Source: Cephalotus follicularis (taxonomy: Eukaryota; Streptophyta; Magnoliopsida; Oxalidales; Cephalotaceae). From it: 64,000 nt of DNA. The DNA lies in NCBI GenBank assembly GCA_001972305.1, contig BDDD01000891.1, forward strand, positions 508,989 through 572,988. Direction: 5' to 3'. Below the pieces are notes generated by a model. The model made no database searches. It saw only the letters and a list, made by a program, of their open reading frames with translations, and was not told the origin of the DNA. The position numbers and the translations under genes were made by a program. Below are positions 34,944-46,726 of the stretch, piece by piece; the stretch's first letter is position 1, and the number at the start of each line of letters is the position of its first letter.

Positions 34944-37503
34944 TGTTGGGAAGGGGTCAAGCGCAGCGGAAAACAACAACCAATTCGGACTTTAGGGATT
35001 ATGGCTGATTAATTTTAAATTTTTTCCAATTGATTAATCCCCAAGCAATGGGATGCCCTAATCAAAGTCCAAATTGTCGCAATAAATGCCAAGGAACCCT
35101 AATTAAACCTCCAATCAACCCAAAACCCAAAACCAAGCATAGGGTAAAATGGGTTAGAACAATAGGGTTGTCGTAAACCCTAGAAATGGACTCCGAAAAT
35201 GGCTCACAAGGAAACACACAAACCCTAGCCAAAAGTCCAATCAACCCGAACCCAAACATCCCTAACCCTAAGGGATGGCAAGGAAACCACCATATGGGCA
35301 AAGGGGTTCGGTTAGGGTTCTCTATCCCAAGCTACAACCCGCTGCCACGACCACAAGAACAATAAGGGAAGAGATAATTGCCAAAGGTGATACCTCCTTC
35401 CTTCAAGTCAAGCTCCCTCCACCCTTTGAAAATAAGAACTCCAAGTTCCTCCTTAAGCCACGGATAAGGAAGATGAAATCCAAGTGTTTAACTTACACTA
35501 AATCACTCTAGCTAAAGATAAGATGAAGTGTACAAGTTATCTCCATCTATCATGAACTTTAAGGGGTGAAAGGAGGGTTGAAAATGGTTGCTCTTCGAAC
35601 CAGACGTTTTTGGCATCAACGTCTAGACATATGGCGCCAACATGTAGGCAAGCAGAAGAAAGAATAGAGACACGGCTGGGAAGAGAGAGGGAGACAAAGT
35701 GTGTTATGGAAGCTTGGACAAGTTGTCCTTTTGTCATAAAGTATTTACACTTTTTGACTTTTCTCATTAAATGCTCAAAGTCCACTATTTGGCTTATAGA
35801 GCACACTTCCCAAAAGTCACCAACTTCTCTCAAGTTTGGGGAAATGCCGTGTGTCAGCCCTCTTGGCATCAACGCCTAGAGTCTCATCCTATCTTGGTGT
35901 CAATGCCAACAATAAGATGAAACAGGCACATAGTCTCTTTCCGTATAAGCATTGATGTATAAACATCATAGCGTCAACGCGTAAGTCAATGGAATAACAT
36001 GGAGTAAACAAATGCTCTGCACGACGTCAACGCCCAATGACTCTAGCTGCATATAGTGTCAAGGCATGTTCTCCATGGCGTCAACGCGCAAGTCCCTATT
36101 TTATATGGTGTCGACGCATGCTCTCCGTGGCATCAACGCCCAGAGGCTTAAGCTTGACATGGCGTCAATGCATGCTATTTATGGCGTTGACGCCTAAAAC
36201 AAGGATGAGACATTCTCTTCTATTTTCAAACCCTCTTCTTGGAATATTACATCATGGCATTACATGGACCTTTATCCAGAAAATGAAATACTCACTAGCA
36301 AAGAAACATCTTCCTTGATGTTGTCCTTTCACTAAATGACATGTGTCCCATACACGCGTGAACCTGTTCAAAGTCAGGCAGGACCCGAAAGCCTATCGTT
36401 CTCCAGTATGATGATAAATTCCCAGAACATCCCGATTTCTGGTACAACAATTCTAATAGTCACCGACTATCAAAACAGCCCCGGTGTGAGCACCAATCAC
36501 CCTCTCAATCTGTGTATTACCACGTCCATCTATCATGGTCTGAATAGCCAGTCTCTTTATCCAGTCATCGGCCTATGTGTCATGTTTCCCTTATCATACT
36601 TGGCTCGTATCACAACCTAGGGTTTGGATGAATGTCACCCTTAGTATTGCTACAATAACTATGAATCTATGATCGCACTGAGACTATCGGTAGACCTCCC
36701 ACGGGAACCTCTTGTTCCCAGTCCACCTATGCTTGATCAGGACTTGTAAGTCTACAGCGTACATAGATAAATAGAGTTGGTCACCCTCAGCTCGGGTGTG
36801 ACGATCCCCTATTGCGCACTCGCCCATACATCTCAATGTAGCTCCCATAAGACCCAAAGACAACCCTTTTGCCAGTACGTGGTTAGTGCTGGGGAAGGCA
36901 GAAATCAAAGTCAAGCAGTCATTACACAATGCATGTCAACTGCTCATTTCAAAGGACACAACGTAGGCTATAGACCTATTAGTCACCATAGACTATACAC
37001 TTCCGAGACTATAGGAATCCTATTGACATTGGGTATTGACTATCCAAATAGGTTTCCGAATGGTGGGTCAGTTCAACGTCATGCTCTCTAGCATACACCT
37101 CACATTAGCTTTAGGGATAAACCCGATTGGCAATGAGATAACCATCCTCCACTGCTAACCTGGGAGCAAGCGTAATGTGACAAGTCTTCGCGGTTCATCA
37201 ATGGCCCTAAGAAAGCGAACCTATGACTTGGAACATTTGTCACAGGGAGTAAGGATATCATTCTCATAGCCTCCTTGGATCGAGATCCAACCCTTTTGGT
37301 GCGACAGGGCACTACATGACATACAATTAATTACGAATAATTATTCTGTTCCTTTTGGTTTGTTGGGATGAGCCACATAGCCTTGGCAATATAAAGAATA
37401 TGCACATGAAATATGAATGGAATTCAGAATTGTATAAATCAAGAGTTTATATATACAAACAACGAGCTATATCATGGCATACTAGGACACCGCTAACCTA
37501 GCA
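34944..37503 (-). repeat. Copia-B 5' LTR
   Basis: Plus-strand ends TGTTGGGAAG and CCTAGCA, followed by the TTTCA duplication. It pairs with 23111-25669. Confidence 0.95.
35610..36200. repeat. GCGTYRACGC cluster in Copia-B 5' LTR
   Basis: About twelve units in 590 bp, with exact matches GCGTCAACGC at 35971-35980 and 36078-36087 and GCGTTGACGC at 36184-36193. Variants are mostly C-to-T or G-to-A changes of the CpG-rich form, such as GCATCAACGC, GTGTCAATGC and GTGTCGACGC. Confidence 0.87.
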
Positions 37504-37551
37504 TTTCAAAAGTAAAAAAAATAGACATTGCATTTTGAAACAGTTGTAGTG

Positions 37552-38039
37552 CAAATTGGTGGTTTAAATTAATAAGAGAATTTTGAAATGAGTTCCCATC
37601 AACTCGTCCTTATCTTAACTATTATGATTAAAGTCGATAGAAACCTTAGATTCTCATTCATAATTCGTTTAATAGGGGTGAATCATGAATTGTCCAATTC
37701 GGACAGTTCTTGCACATTCATTTTAGGATATATCGTTATTTTGTGTACATAGTTTTGTTCAAGAAAGCTTCGGTTACATTCCTTAAACATGTTCCTCGGA
37801 TGTATAATTAAACTGATTAATTATGTTTAATTCGTGTATTTGAGGACCCATGGGGAGATGCTGTCAAAATTTTCTTGGAGTGAACTATCGACGTGGGATA
37901 ACGATATTAGTGGAGGTACATAGTCGGGAATAGGATATGGCCGTACCTTTTAGAGTTAGATGGTGAGATACACTTCGGAGAATTCATTTTAAGAAAAGAA
38001 AACTTGAATGTAACAATCTTCTACCCTTCTTGTAGAAAA
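37552..38039 (+). other. CACTA-1 5' region, continued
   Basis: AT-rich stretch between CACTA-2 and the TNP2 start, ending in a pyrimidine tract and CTTGTAG right before the ATG, which looks like an intron acceptor. An upstream non-coding exon and intron are plausible. I see no other gene. Confidence 0.5.
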
Positions 38040-38371
38040 ATGTCTGTGGATAGAAGTTGGATGTGTAGGCAGATTTTTCGGGAGTTACTAACGGAGGAAT
38101 TTAATAGGGGTGTGCCCGGTTTCCTAGATTTTGCATTCTCAAAATGAGAGTTTGTCTAGAATAGTAAGATAAAATTTCCTTGCAATCACTACAAGTTAAA
38201 GGCATTTGGAACTCAATCTGAAGTGCGGTTACATTTGTTGAAGAATGGTTTCACCCTCCATTACACGTTGTGGGATCAACATGGAGTAAGGAGTGAACAC
38301 CGTCGAGCAGCAATAGAGCAACCCCTTAGGCCCGAGCAATCCTTTTGTTGATCTTGTAATGGATGCTGGGG
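38040..38371 (+). pseudogene. CACTA-1 TNP2-type transposase, N-terminal part
   Basis: From ATG at 38040 the reading MSVDRSWMCRQIF, EEFNRGVPGFLDFAFSK matches the start of the transposase-associated domain of plant CACTA TNP2 proteins (DRSWM, then F..GV..FL.FA). A TGA follows at 38145-38147. In another frame the domain goes on with KIKFPCNHYK (zinc-binding type, one Cys kept) and VRLHLLKNGF, LHYTLWDQHG. Copia-D cuts the gene at 38371; it resumes at 48934. The damage makes it inactive. Confidence 0.85.
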
Positions 38372-40628
38372 GCGATAGATATGGTGACTCGACAAGCCAT
38401 TGGATGGGCAGTTGTATCAAACCTATATGTGTATATAAACAGTCTTGTTGTAGATATATTTCATGTGCTATTTTGATTATAATTTATATGGCAATATCAC
38501 TTGTGTTTTATCACATAATTGATGTAGTCTAAATTACGCTACTTAGACTTGTGATGCCTTGACATAAGGTTTGATACAAAGTATGGAGGCAGTGAGATTG
38601 ACTACCTTATTCCTTATGTCGAATTAGTTCCAAGTCATAGGTTCACTTTGTGTGCATTAGTGAACCGGATAAACTTACGCGTATGTTGCCTGCTTTTTGG
38701 AATTGGATGATGGATTCTCTCACTACCATCTGTGTTGCGACACTAGGGCAAATACGGGGTTCACGTTGGGAACGTGTACACTGAACTGGACCTGCGTAGG
38801 AGACACTATTTGGATAGTCACTTTTCTCATGTCAGTAGTGACTCCTACTTGGTGTGGCTGTGTATAAGTGCTAGTCACTTAGCGAGTTCTCGAGCTCGTC
38901 TGATCCTTGGACCTAAGAAACTGCTCTATATTTTATGGAGACAGTTGTGCTTTGATCTCCACCTTACCTATTTCTTACGCGGAGCTGGCAATCGGGTGGT
39001 CTTTTGGTATGATCGAGTCTATACGAATACAAGTGAGTGCACAATATGGGATTGTCACACCTGAGCGAAGGTGATAGGCCCTATTATGGTCTGATTGTAC
39101 TGTGCACTTATGAAACCCTTGGCCAAGGTCGAGGTGGACTGGAAATTTCATTTCTGGAGAGTCTACAAAAAGTCCTAGTAATTAATCAAATATTTTAGCC
39201 ACTGAGGTAAAATTAGGGTTGACATGTATCTTTGCCCTATACCTCAGCAAGGCCAAGTATGAGGAGGGATTATAGTACATGCGAACCGACAACTTAAAAA
39301 GTCTCGTGTTACGGCGTTATATAATAAATTATGAGAAAATTAATTGGATTAATTTTTCATCTGGATAATATTGGATATTAGTCTGGAAGAATTTTAAATA
39401 GATCTGGGACTGTTTAGAATGGCTTAACTGGACCCTAGGGGTATTTCAGTAATTTATGAACATCACCGATTTTAACCAAGATTTTAAAGGGTCCCTGTCT
39501 GATAATGATTTCTTCATAAATATGTTGAACATATTTAGTCCATGTGACAATTATAAAATTAAATATTAGTTAAGTGAATTTTGCGAATTGTGCCATTGTT
39601 AAATGGTGACACATTTGCTTGATCTCATTTAATTAATATTAAAGAGGATATGTGGCATTACTAAAATGAGTAGAACTCATTTAAGATATTTTTGGCTGTT
39701 ATCTTGGAGATGTGCACATGTGTCATACAAAGAATGAATTGGAATCATTTTTGACACATGTGCCAGCATGTTTAAGCGTCGACGCCTTTGAAGAAGGCGT
39801 TGAGGCTTACCCTCTCTAAGCATCGACGCTATGCTTACCCTCTCTAAGCATCAACGCTTTTGGAGAAAGCGTCAATGCTTAGCGCACACTATGTGGGCAC
39901 GCGACGAGGGCATGCTCTTCTCCCACTCCCAGTCAATTTATCTTCTCTGAGAGTGAAGAGGGAGCACGTTGGTGTGTGGGACATGGGTTTCCTTAGAGGA
40001 AGCAACACATTGTGTGACATGGTGCACGATTGGTGCGACGCTGGTGCGTGCGACATTTTCGTGCAACCTAATCGACATAAAACAAAGCGTGTAAAAATTG
40101 CAGTGAGCGAGTCCAAAGCGTCGAACACTTGTGCAATCCCTTCACGGATTTTGTTCACCAAGTTTGGAGCTAACCTATGGTGGATTGTGATTGATAATCA
40201 TTGTCAGTCTCAATGTTCCCTTTGTGAGCATAGAGAGAAAACACAGTGAGGTTCAAAACAGAGAATCTGTCATTTTGGATCTTGGTACTTGGAGCAGCAT
40301 TGTTTCATCTGGGAAAAGGAACTAAAAGCTTGAAGGGAGTCTTCTCAAGCAAGTAGCGGCAAAGACGAAGGAGCAATCACCATTTGGTAAGTCTTTTGTT
40401 TTGCCTATGTGCTGCCATATTTATATCACATAAGCATGTGTGTGTGATATGAATTCAATTGTGTAATTGATGTGGTGTTCCTTGTGACATGTATTCCTTG
40501 TATTGGACTTGTTCACTGGGTGTTTAGAGGATTTGCTTCCGCTGCTAATTGATCAGAAAATTTTTGTTTGTTCTTCAAAGCACCCTGGTCCGATTTCCAT
40601 ATACGGGGATGGATTACGATTCCCAGCA
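38372..40628 (+). repeat. Copia-D 5' LTR
   Basis: Begins near CGATAGATATGGTGACTC (decayed TGTTAGATAGGGTGACCC) and ends ATTCCCAGCA before the primer site. It pairs with 46727-48930. A GTYRAC cluster lies at 39774-39885. Confidence 0.9.
39774..39885. repeat. AGCGTCGACGC cluster in Copia-D 5' LTR
   Basis: Exact GCGTCGACGC at 39776-39785, then GGCGTTGAGGC, GCATCGACGCT, GCATCAACGCT and GCGTCAATGCTTAGCGC, with TACCCTCTCTAAGCATC duplicated. The 3' LTR (48145-48205) has only about three units at the same place, so the array changed length between sister LTRs. Confidence 0.85.
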
Positions 40629-40629
40629 G

Positions 40630-40641
40630 TGGTATTAGAGC
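40630..40641 (+). promoter_or_regulatory. Copia-D primer-binding site
   Basis: TGGTATTAGAGC, one base off the initiator Met-tRNA complement, right after the 5' LTR. Confidence 0.88.
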
Positions 40642-41385
40642 CTACCACATCAACCATAGTTGAATTTTAATGCCTAGGATAATGACTAATTAAAGGTTTA
40701 ATTAGAGTTTTTGTTTTACAGTTAAACTCAATCCATAAGTGCCTTAGTGTAATTTAGTGTTTTGTATGTTTTTGAATGAAATTGAATGGAATTCAGAAAT
40801 TGTTTTGTGTGATACTGTCCTGGGGATTGTATTACTATGCGTTCCCAATATGGAATGTAATTCGGAGTTCTTTTGACTCTGTTCATAGACATATGGAATG
40901 CATTGTGCATTGCTTGGATTGTGCAGATTTTACTGCACTTAATATATACCGACACGTGTCTATTAGTTGGAGATAGTGGGAGCTTAAATGCAATCACTGT
41001 CTTCCTTCATGATACTCTTGCATGTAATCCTTGGAGATGCCTTTGATTTCTAGTTTATGGACAATGGTTGAAGAATGTGTGAATTGCATAGACCATTGGG
41101 TTTGGACTTGTGTTTAGAACCCGTATAGTGCATTTTAAGGTTATCTAATGTTTGCATAGAGTAGATAATTGGATTGCCTATGTCCACTTCTTGGAAAATC
41201 TGCAGTTTGTCGCATAGTGCTATTCTGCAGAAGTGTTAAGCGTCAATGCTTAGATGGTTAGGGTTGATGCTTTGTGGTTAAAGCGTTGACGCTAGCTTAA
41301 GCGCTGTTTGCTGTCTTAAGCGTTGACGGTTTGTTGCAAACTGTCGACGCTTATGCAGTAATGTCAACTCTTAGGTTATCTTAGA
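40642..41385 (+). other. Copia-D leader with GTYRAC cluster
   Basis: Non-coding. The end (41230-41365) holds AAGCGTCAATGCTTAG, an exact GCGTTGACGC (41283-41292), AAGCGTTGACGG and CTGTCGACGCTTA. It is fused at about 41380 to the integrase gene, so gag and protease were lost between. Confidence 0.75.
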
Positions 41386-42594
41386 GATAGTGGAATTCTT
41401 TCTCAGAGGACACCTCCTGGAACACCACAACATAATGGTGTGTCTGAAAAGAGGAATTGGACCTTTTTGGACATGGTTCGATCTATGATGTCTTTTACTG
41501 ACCTTCCCACCTATCTCTGGGGATATGCCCTAGATACAACTGCCTATATCTTGAATCAGATTCCTTTAAAATCTGTACCCTCCACTCCATACCAGGTATG
41601 GTTAGGGAGGAAACCCAGCCTGAGCCATTTAAAGGTTTGGGGCTATCCGGCTTATGTCAAGAGGCTTGACGCAGATAAGTTGGAAGCGCGGTCAGACCGT
41701 TGCAGGTTTGGGGGGTATCCTAAAGAAAGCAAAGGATACTACTTCTACCATCCTAGTGAACAAAGAATATATGTTTCATGAAATGTTGTGTTCCTAGAAA
41801 AGGCATACCTTATTGAAGAAAACAGTGGGAGTCAGGTGGAACTCAAGGAGTTGCCATAGGTAGAGACCACACAGGAAATAGAGGAGTTGGGGGTTAGACC
41901 TTCAACAGACACAGTTGAGATTAGATTTCAAGCTAAGAATGGATATCAGTTAGGCAAAGCTCCTTTAAGGAGATCAGGCCGAACTTCATTAGCATCTGAG
42001 AGGTATGGTTTTCTCATTGATGGTACTGATGAGGTCAACGTCGTTGAAGACGACGAGCCTACAAGCTATCAGAAGGTAGTGCATGGCACTGAATCTGAGG
42101 CATGGCTAAGAGCCATAAAATATGAAATGGGTTCCATGTACTCCAACCAGGTTTGGAATTTGGTTGAAGCACCTGAAGGGATAGTGCCTATTGGCTGCAA
42201 ATGGATCTTCAAAAAAAGATGAACGCAGTTGGAAAAATTGAGACATATAAAGCTCGATTAGTGGCGAAAGGGTATAGACAGCGGCATGGTGTTTACTATA
42301 CTAAGACATTCTCACCTGTTTCCATGCTCAAATACATTCGAATTTTGGTTGCGATTTCCGCTCATTATGGTTATAAGATATGGAAAATGGATGTAAAGAC
42401 AACATTTTTAAATGGGCGTCTTGAAGAGGACATCTATATGTCCCAACCCGGGGGAATCTTCCGAGCATCTGCACATGGCGTGCAAGCTCAAATGGTCCAT
42501 TTATGGACTAAAGCAAGCATCACGTTGCTGAATCTATGTTTTGACGAACCAGTCAAAGCTTTTGACTTTACTAAAAATATAAATGAGCCTTGTG
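41386..42594 (+). pseudogene. Copia-D pol, integrase C-terminus and first part of RT
   Basis: Integrase reads TPPGTPQHNGVSEKRNWT, GYALDTTAYILNQIPLKS and GYPKESKGYYFYHPSEQ, with a TGA at 41779-41781 and an in-frame TAG at 41857-41859 in the linker. RT follows with PIGCKWIFKKR, a frameshift near 42222, ETYKARLVAKGYRQRHGV, WKMDVKTTFLNGRLEEDIY and the FDFTKNINEPCV block, where Gyp-2 enters. The integrase zinc site and the first two catalytic acids are missing. Confidence 0.9.
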
Positions 42595-43391
42595 TGTAAC
42601 GCCCCAAACCCCATGGTCATCCCCCAAGGTTTAACGCGCTACTAACAGTACCATTCATTACCGATATTTAGTGGAATAAATTAAAAGCATTTAACAATAT
42701 AATAATGCATGCGGAATAAATCCAAATGAATATCACTTGTGTGGATAAATCCAGTATTATGCAATACCGTTCATAAAAGGTCTGCCACAAGCCGGCAGGT
42801 CATAAAACAAAAGTACAATACTATTATGCTCTTGGGTCGTCGAACTGCAATAGAAGGGAGGAGATTCACCCGAGGCTTCAATCCTCAGCTTGCTACGAAG
42901 CTCCACCTATATCTGATCCATAACATTAAAATGCAATGGGTCAGCGACCACTGGTCATGAAGGAACTACCATCATGCATTTATGAAATACAGATGCAGCA
43001 AGCATATGCAATTCAAATAAGAGATACCATAATAACCGTCCAATCAATAACCAGTCACTCGCCATCGATAACTGTATGATTTATTCAGTATATAATACGG
43101 TTCATTCAGTATATCAGTCATTCAATCACTATAGTCTTTCAAAATCACTAACTGTCATTAGCAGTCACTACAGTTACTATAAGTCCTTCCTCGGCATCCC
43201 CTACTTAAGGACGAGCGGTAACGTACTCCAGAAGTTAAAGGCAGAGGAGTTGAGGTAGGAATAAACGTTACATTTAGGCAGACCAGTTCCTTGGGTTCCT
43301 CGGCTTTAGGAGGAGCAATATACGCGCTTTAGGAATTATAGACAGAGGAGAGGAACGTAAACATTTATTTATACAATTATTCAGTCAGTGG

Positions 43392-43562
43392 GGCTCATCT
43401 CTGTCGGTGATCAATCGGCTCATCTCAATTAGTGATCCGACGGCTCATCTCGATTGGTGATCCATTGGGCTATCTTGGTGATCCACCAGGCTCAACTCTA
43501 TTGGTGATCCTTTAGTTCATCTCAAAGATAGGCTTGCTGGCTCATCTCAATTGGTGATCAGG
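43392..43562. repeat. About 25-bp tandem repeat in Gyp-2
   Basis: Seven degenerate units of GGCTCATCTCAATTGGTGAT starting near 43392, 43417, 43442, 43468, 43489, 43515 and 43539. The units vary at 22 to 27 bp. Confidence 0.82.
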
Positions 43563-43744
43563 CACAGTACACTATATTAACACTACAGTACAATATCACT
43601 ACATTTACAGTACATTAACACTACATTTAGTGAGGTCTGCCTTCGTTATATTTTGCTATACTACACTACATTGTACTATGTCCATCTATATTAATATAAT
43701 CATTTTTACTTAACACAGCAGCCATCCACAGTAGCTATAACCAA

Positions 43745-44995
43745 AAGCGCATGCAAGAGCGCGTGTAAGGGGCATGCAAGGGCACTGTTCACGCATAACT
43801 TGCATGCATGGGCATGCTCTACACTCAACATTTGCATGCCCATTTCACATGCATGGAGAGCATCAGGGAGCTCGGGCATGGCAGTGGAGAGCTCAACATG
43901 CAGAGTGTATGAGTACCATGCTCAAAACTCATGGTTCACGACGCTGCACGCATGCTCGGCGCATAGCCAGAGGAGGGCTCAGCAACACCATGCACACTCG
44001 GGATGCATGCAGTGGAAGCCTTGCATGCGTTGTATGCTCTGACGTGTTGCTCATCGTATAGCCAGAGGAGAGCTCAGATGGGTGCATGTTCGGGCATTGC
44101 CAGAGGAGAGCTCAGGATGCATGGCAGAGAGCGTGTATGCATGGCAGAGGATGGAGAGCTCGGGCGGTCATAACACATAACGTTGCATACTCGACAATGC
44201 TTGGAGAGCTATGGAAATCGATGTTGCATGCTGAGGATGCATGCATAGAGGATTGTGAGCTCGAGCATTTCAGTGCCACCCTGAGCGCCATTGCAGGGAT
44301 AGCTTGGCACGATGGCTCCTCGACACCTCAGAAATGGCACCTCGGTAGTGGCTCTTCGGCACCTTGGAAACCATGTAAGCTCAGGTGCACACTGGAGAGG
44401 AGCTCGGGCATTACAGAGCAACCTGGGCATCATTGCAGGGAGAGTTCAGTGCATATAAGCGCATGGTAGAGAACGACGCATGCTGGGGATGCATGTTCGA
44501 CACCTTGGGCGCATGAGCAGTAGAGAGCCATGCTCAGCACCACAGCACATGATGATGGCACCTCGGGTGTAGGGCAGTGGCCCCCGGGCATATGACGATG
44601 GCTCCTCGGGTGCATGTGGAGAGCTCAGTGCCATGGTCGGGCTTCTTGCATGTCCAAGTGCGATGTTGGAGAGCGCATCACCCCACACCCTCAGCACCTT
44701 GGCATGCATAGGCACTTCTCATTTCCATGCTTGGATTCATGGCATTGGCATGCTCGGGAGGCATGGGAAGGGAAGCTCGACTATGCACGTCAGGCATGCA
44801 TACTTACACCTGCACCCATCCTCTACTTGGGTTCATGACGATAGAGTGTTTAGCGCCATCTCAGCATGGTATTATGGACGCCATGCCAAGCACAACATGT
44901 TCAGCACCTGGATGCATGACGCATGCGTGCGCATAGGAGGCGTGCTCGACACATGGGAGGCAAGCTCAGTGCACATGCACACACTCAGGACGTTA
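43745..44995. repeat. GCATG / GAGCTC-rich degenerate repeat block in Gyp-2
   Basis: 1.25 kb of higher GC content made of recurring phrases GCATGCATG, AGAGGAGAGCTCAG, GGAGAGCTC and AGCTCGGGCAT in loose order, open in several frames on both strands. It reads like a degraded minisatellite. Open frames here (for example 44633-45142) are not accepted as genes. Confidence 0.7.
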
Positions 44996-45673
44996 CTATA
45001 CATATATATGGTGCTCATAACATCTAGTTTAAGAAGAGGACCATTATACATAGTCCACTTATTCTACCATTGCATCATTCATCTAATCCTATCTAGAGCA
45101 ATCATATACCATAACATTCATCAACAATACACACAACAGTAAAGGCGATGAGTAGGAAGTAGATCCTACCTGCATTAGACGAGGTTGCAACACATCTTCC
45201 TTTGCTCAGCTGTTACAACTCCTCCTTTGCCTCCAGAGAGCTCACTTCTCCTTGTCTCTTTCTATCTCAAAATATTAGTAGCCGTTCCATACACACCTTT
45301 CTCCTTTTTATAGCTACCGGTGGAATTCTCTAGAATTCCCTGGAGAATTCTCGTCATTTATTCACTAAATGTGTTGATAAACAAAGTGGTAGTCGGCCAG
45401 ACATTTCCTTTATTTATTCAACCCAATTGCAGCCCAAAAGCCATTCATTTATTAATTCTATTCAGCCCAATAACAATGCATTTTAAGCCCAATATCAATA
45501 GGCACATTTCCAAGCCCAAAAGTAATATTAATATATTTCAGGCCTAAAATGTCATTTATCCATTAACTCAATTCCCAGTCCAATATCATAAGATCCAATT
45601 AGGGCCCAATTTCCATGCAACCATTGGCAGCCCAAAAGTCACACTTTTTTATTATAAAATTTTGGGGGTTACA

Positions 45674-46726
45674 TTGTGTTTATCGAAAGCAAGAGGGATC
45701 TAATATCACTTTCTTAGTGCTATTCGTGGATGACATCTTACTCATTGGGAATGATGTAAGAAAGTTGTAATCTATGAAAGTATGGCTAGCTAAGAACCTT
45801 TTCATGAAAGATTTGGGAGAAGCCACCTATATACTGGGTATTAGGATCTACAGGGATAGATCCAATAGGTTTCTTGGGTTTCCCAAGGCCAGTACATCAG
45901 AAAGGTGCTGAAAAGGTTTAGCATGGAGAATTCCAAGAGAGGACTATTGCCAATAGGTGAAGGAATTCAACTTTCTCGAAAGATGTCTCCACAGACATTT
46001 GAAGAGAGAGCACGCATGAGTCGGATACCATATGCTTCAACAGTAGGGTTGATCATGTATGCCATGTTATGTACTAGGCCTAATGTCGTGCATGCCTTGG
46101 GAATGACAAGTCGATTTCACTCTGATCCCAGTGAGAAGCACTAGGAAGTGGTCAAGGAGATTCTGAAGTACCTTAGAAGGACTTAGGATATCTTCTTGAT
46201 ATATGGAAAGGATAGTGAGTTAAAATTGGAGGGCTATACAGACTCCAGTGTTGATAGTGATCTTGATGATCACAAATCTGTCTTTGGGTATGTTTTTTTA
46301 CTGAATGGAGGAGCTGTGAGCTGGCGCAGTTCCAAATAGGGGACAATAGCATATTCCACAACAGAAGCCAAGTACATAACAGCCTCAGATGCTGCCAAAG
46401 AGGGTGTATGGATGCGTAAGTTCATCACTAAACTCGGAGTTGTTCCTACCATTAGTAGTTCGATTGCAATATATTGTAACAATAATGGGGCTATAGCACA
46501 AGCCAAGGAACCACGGTCTCACCAGTGATCCAAACACATCAAGCGGCGCTATCATTTGATTCGAGAGATTATTTGTAGGGGAGGTATTCAGTTTGAGAAG
46601 GTCTCCATACAGGAGAACATAACAGATCCACTGACCAAGGCGATGGGCACCAAGGTTTTGGAGCATCATCGTGGGACGATGGGCCTAAGCTATAGGAGTT
46701 AATGGCTTGAGGGTCAAGCGGGAGAT
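45674..46726 (+). pseudogene. Copia-D pol, second part of RT, RNase H and polypurine tract
   Basis: RT goes on with VDDILLIGNDV (first Tyr of YVDD changed to Phe), KDLGEATYILGIRIYRD, then after frameshifts KVLKRFSMENSKRGLLPIGE and SRIPYASTVGLIMYAMLCT. RNase H blocks [26 protein letters not shown]-like and RRYHLIREIICRGG follow with stops. The tract GTCAAGCGGGAGAT (46713-46726) abuts the 3' LTR. Confidence 0.88.

Larger units (their letters stand above)
23111..37503 (-). mobile_element. Copia-B, complete Ty1/copia element with nested solo LTRs
   Basis: LTRs at 23111-25669 (2559 bp) and 34944-37503 (2560 bp), target duplication TTTCA at 23106-23110 and 37504-37508. The internal region is read on the minus strand. 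A solo D-type LTR (26402-30772) splits RT. The two LTRs differ by roughly 8 percent in their first 120 bp by eye, so it is older than Copia-A. Its proteins are closely related to those of Copia-A, but its LTR carries a GCGTYRACGC cluster that Copia-A lacks. Confidence 0.95.
22821..37551. mobile_element. CACTA-2, short non-autonomous CACTA element split by Copia-B
   Basis: Left end CACTACAAGAAAACAAC and right end TTGTAGTG are flanked by the duplication CAA (22818-22820 and 37552-37554). Without Copia-B and one TTTCA copy only about 333 bp remain (22821-23110 plus 37509-37551). It is filled with TTTGAAACGG and TTTCAAAAG motifs in both orientations. It codes for nothing, so it would need a transposase in trans. 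The terminal repeat is perfect for only 8 bases. Confidence 0.88.
42595..45673 (+). mobile_element. Gyp-2, solo LTR (3079 bp) with TTGTG target duplication
   Basis: Ends TGTAACGCCCCAAACC and TTTTGGGGGTTACA, flanked by TTGTG (42590-42594 and 45674-45678). RT joins directly across it (NEPCV to YRKQEGSNITFLVLF). Ends of this type are common in plant Ty3/gypsy LTRs, so the placement is likely but not shown by coding sequence. It holds a 25-bp tandem array, a GC-rich GCATG/GAGCTC block and an AT-rich 3' part with a TTTTTATAGC TATA-like site near 45305. Confidence 0.9.

Noticed and set aside
39860-40249. 129-codon open frame in the Copia-D 5' LTR, with a related 94-codon frame in the 3' LTR (48290-48574)
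   Set aside because: The two are copies of one LTR; their differences are mostly residue-changing and both strands are open here, so there is no sign of selection for a protein.
44633-45142. 169-codon open frame in Gyp-2
   Set aside because: It lies in a GC-rich degenerate repeat that is open in several frames on both strands, and shows no recognisable domain.
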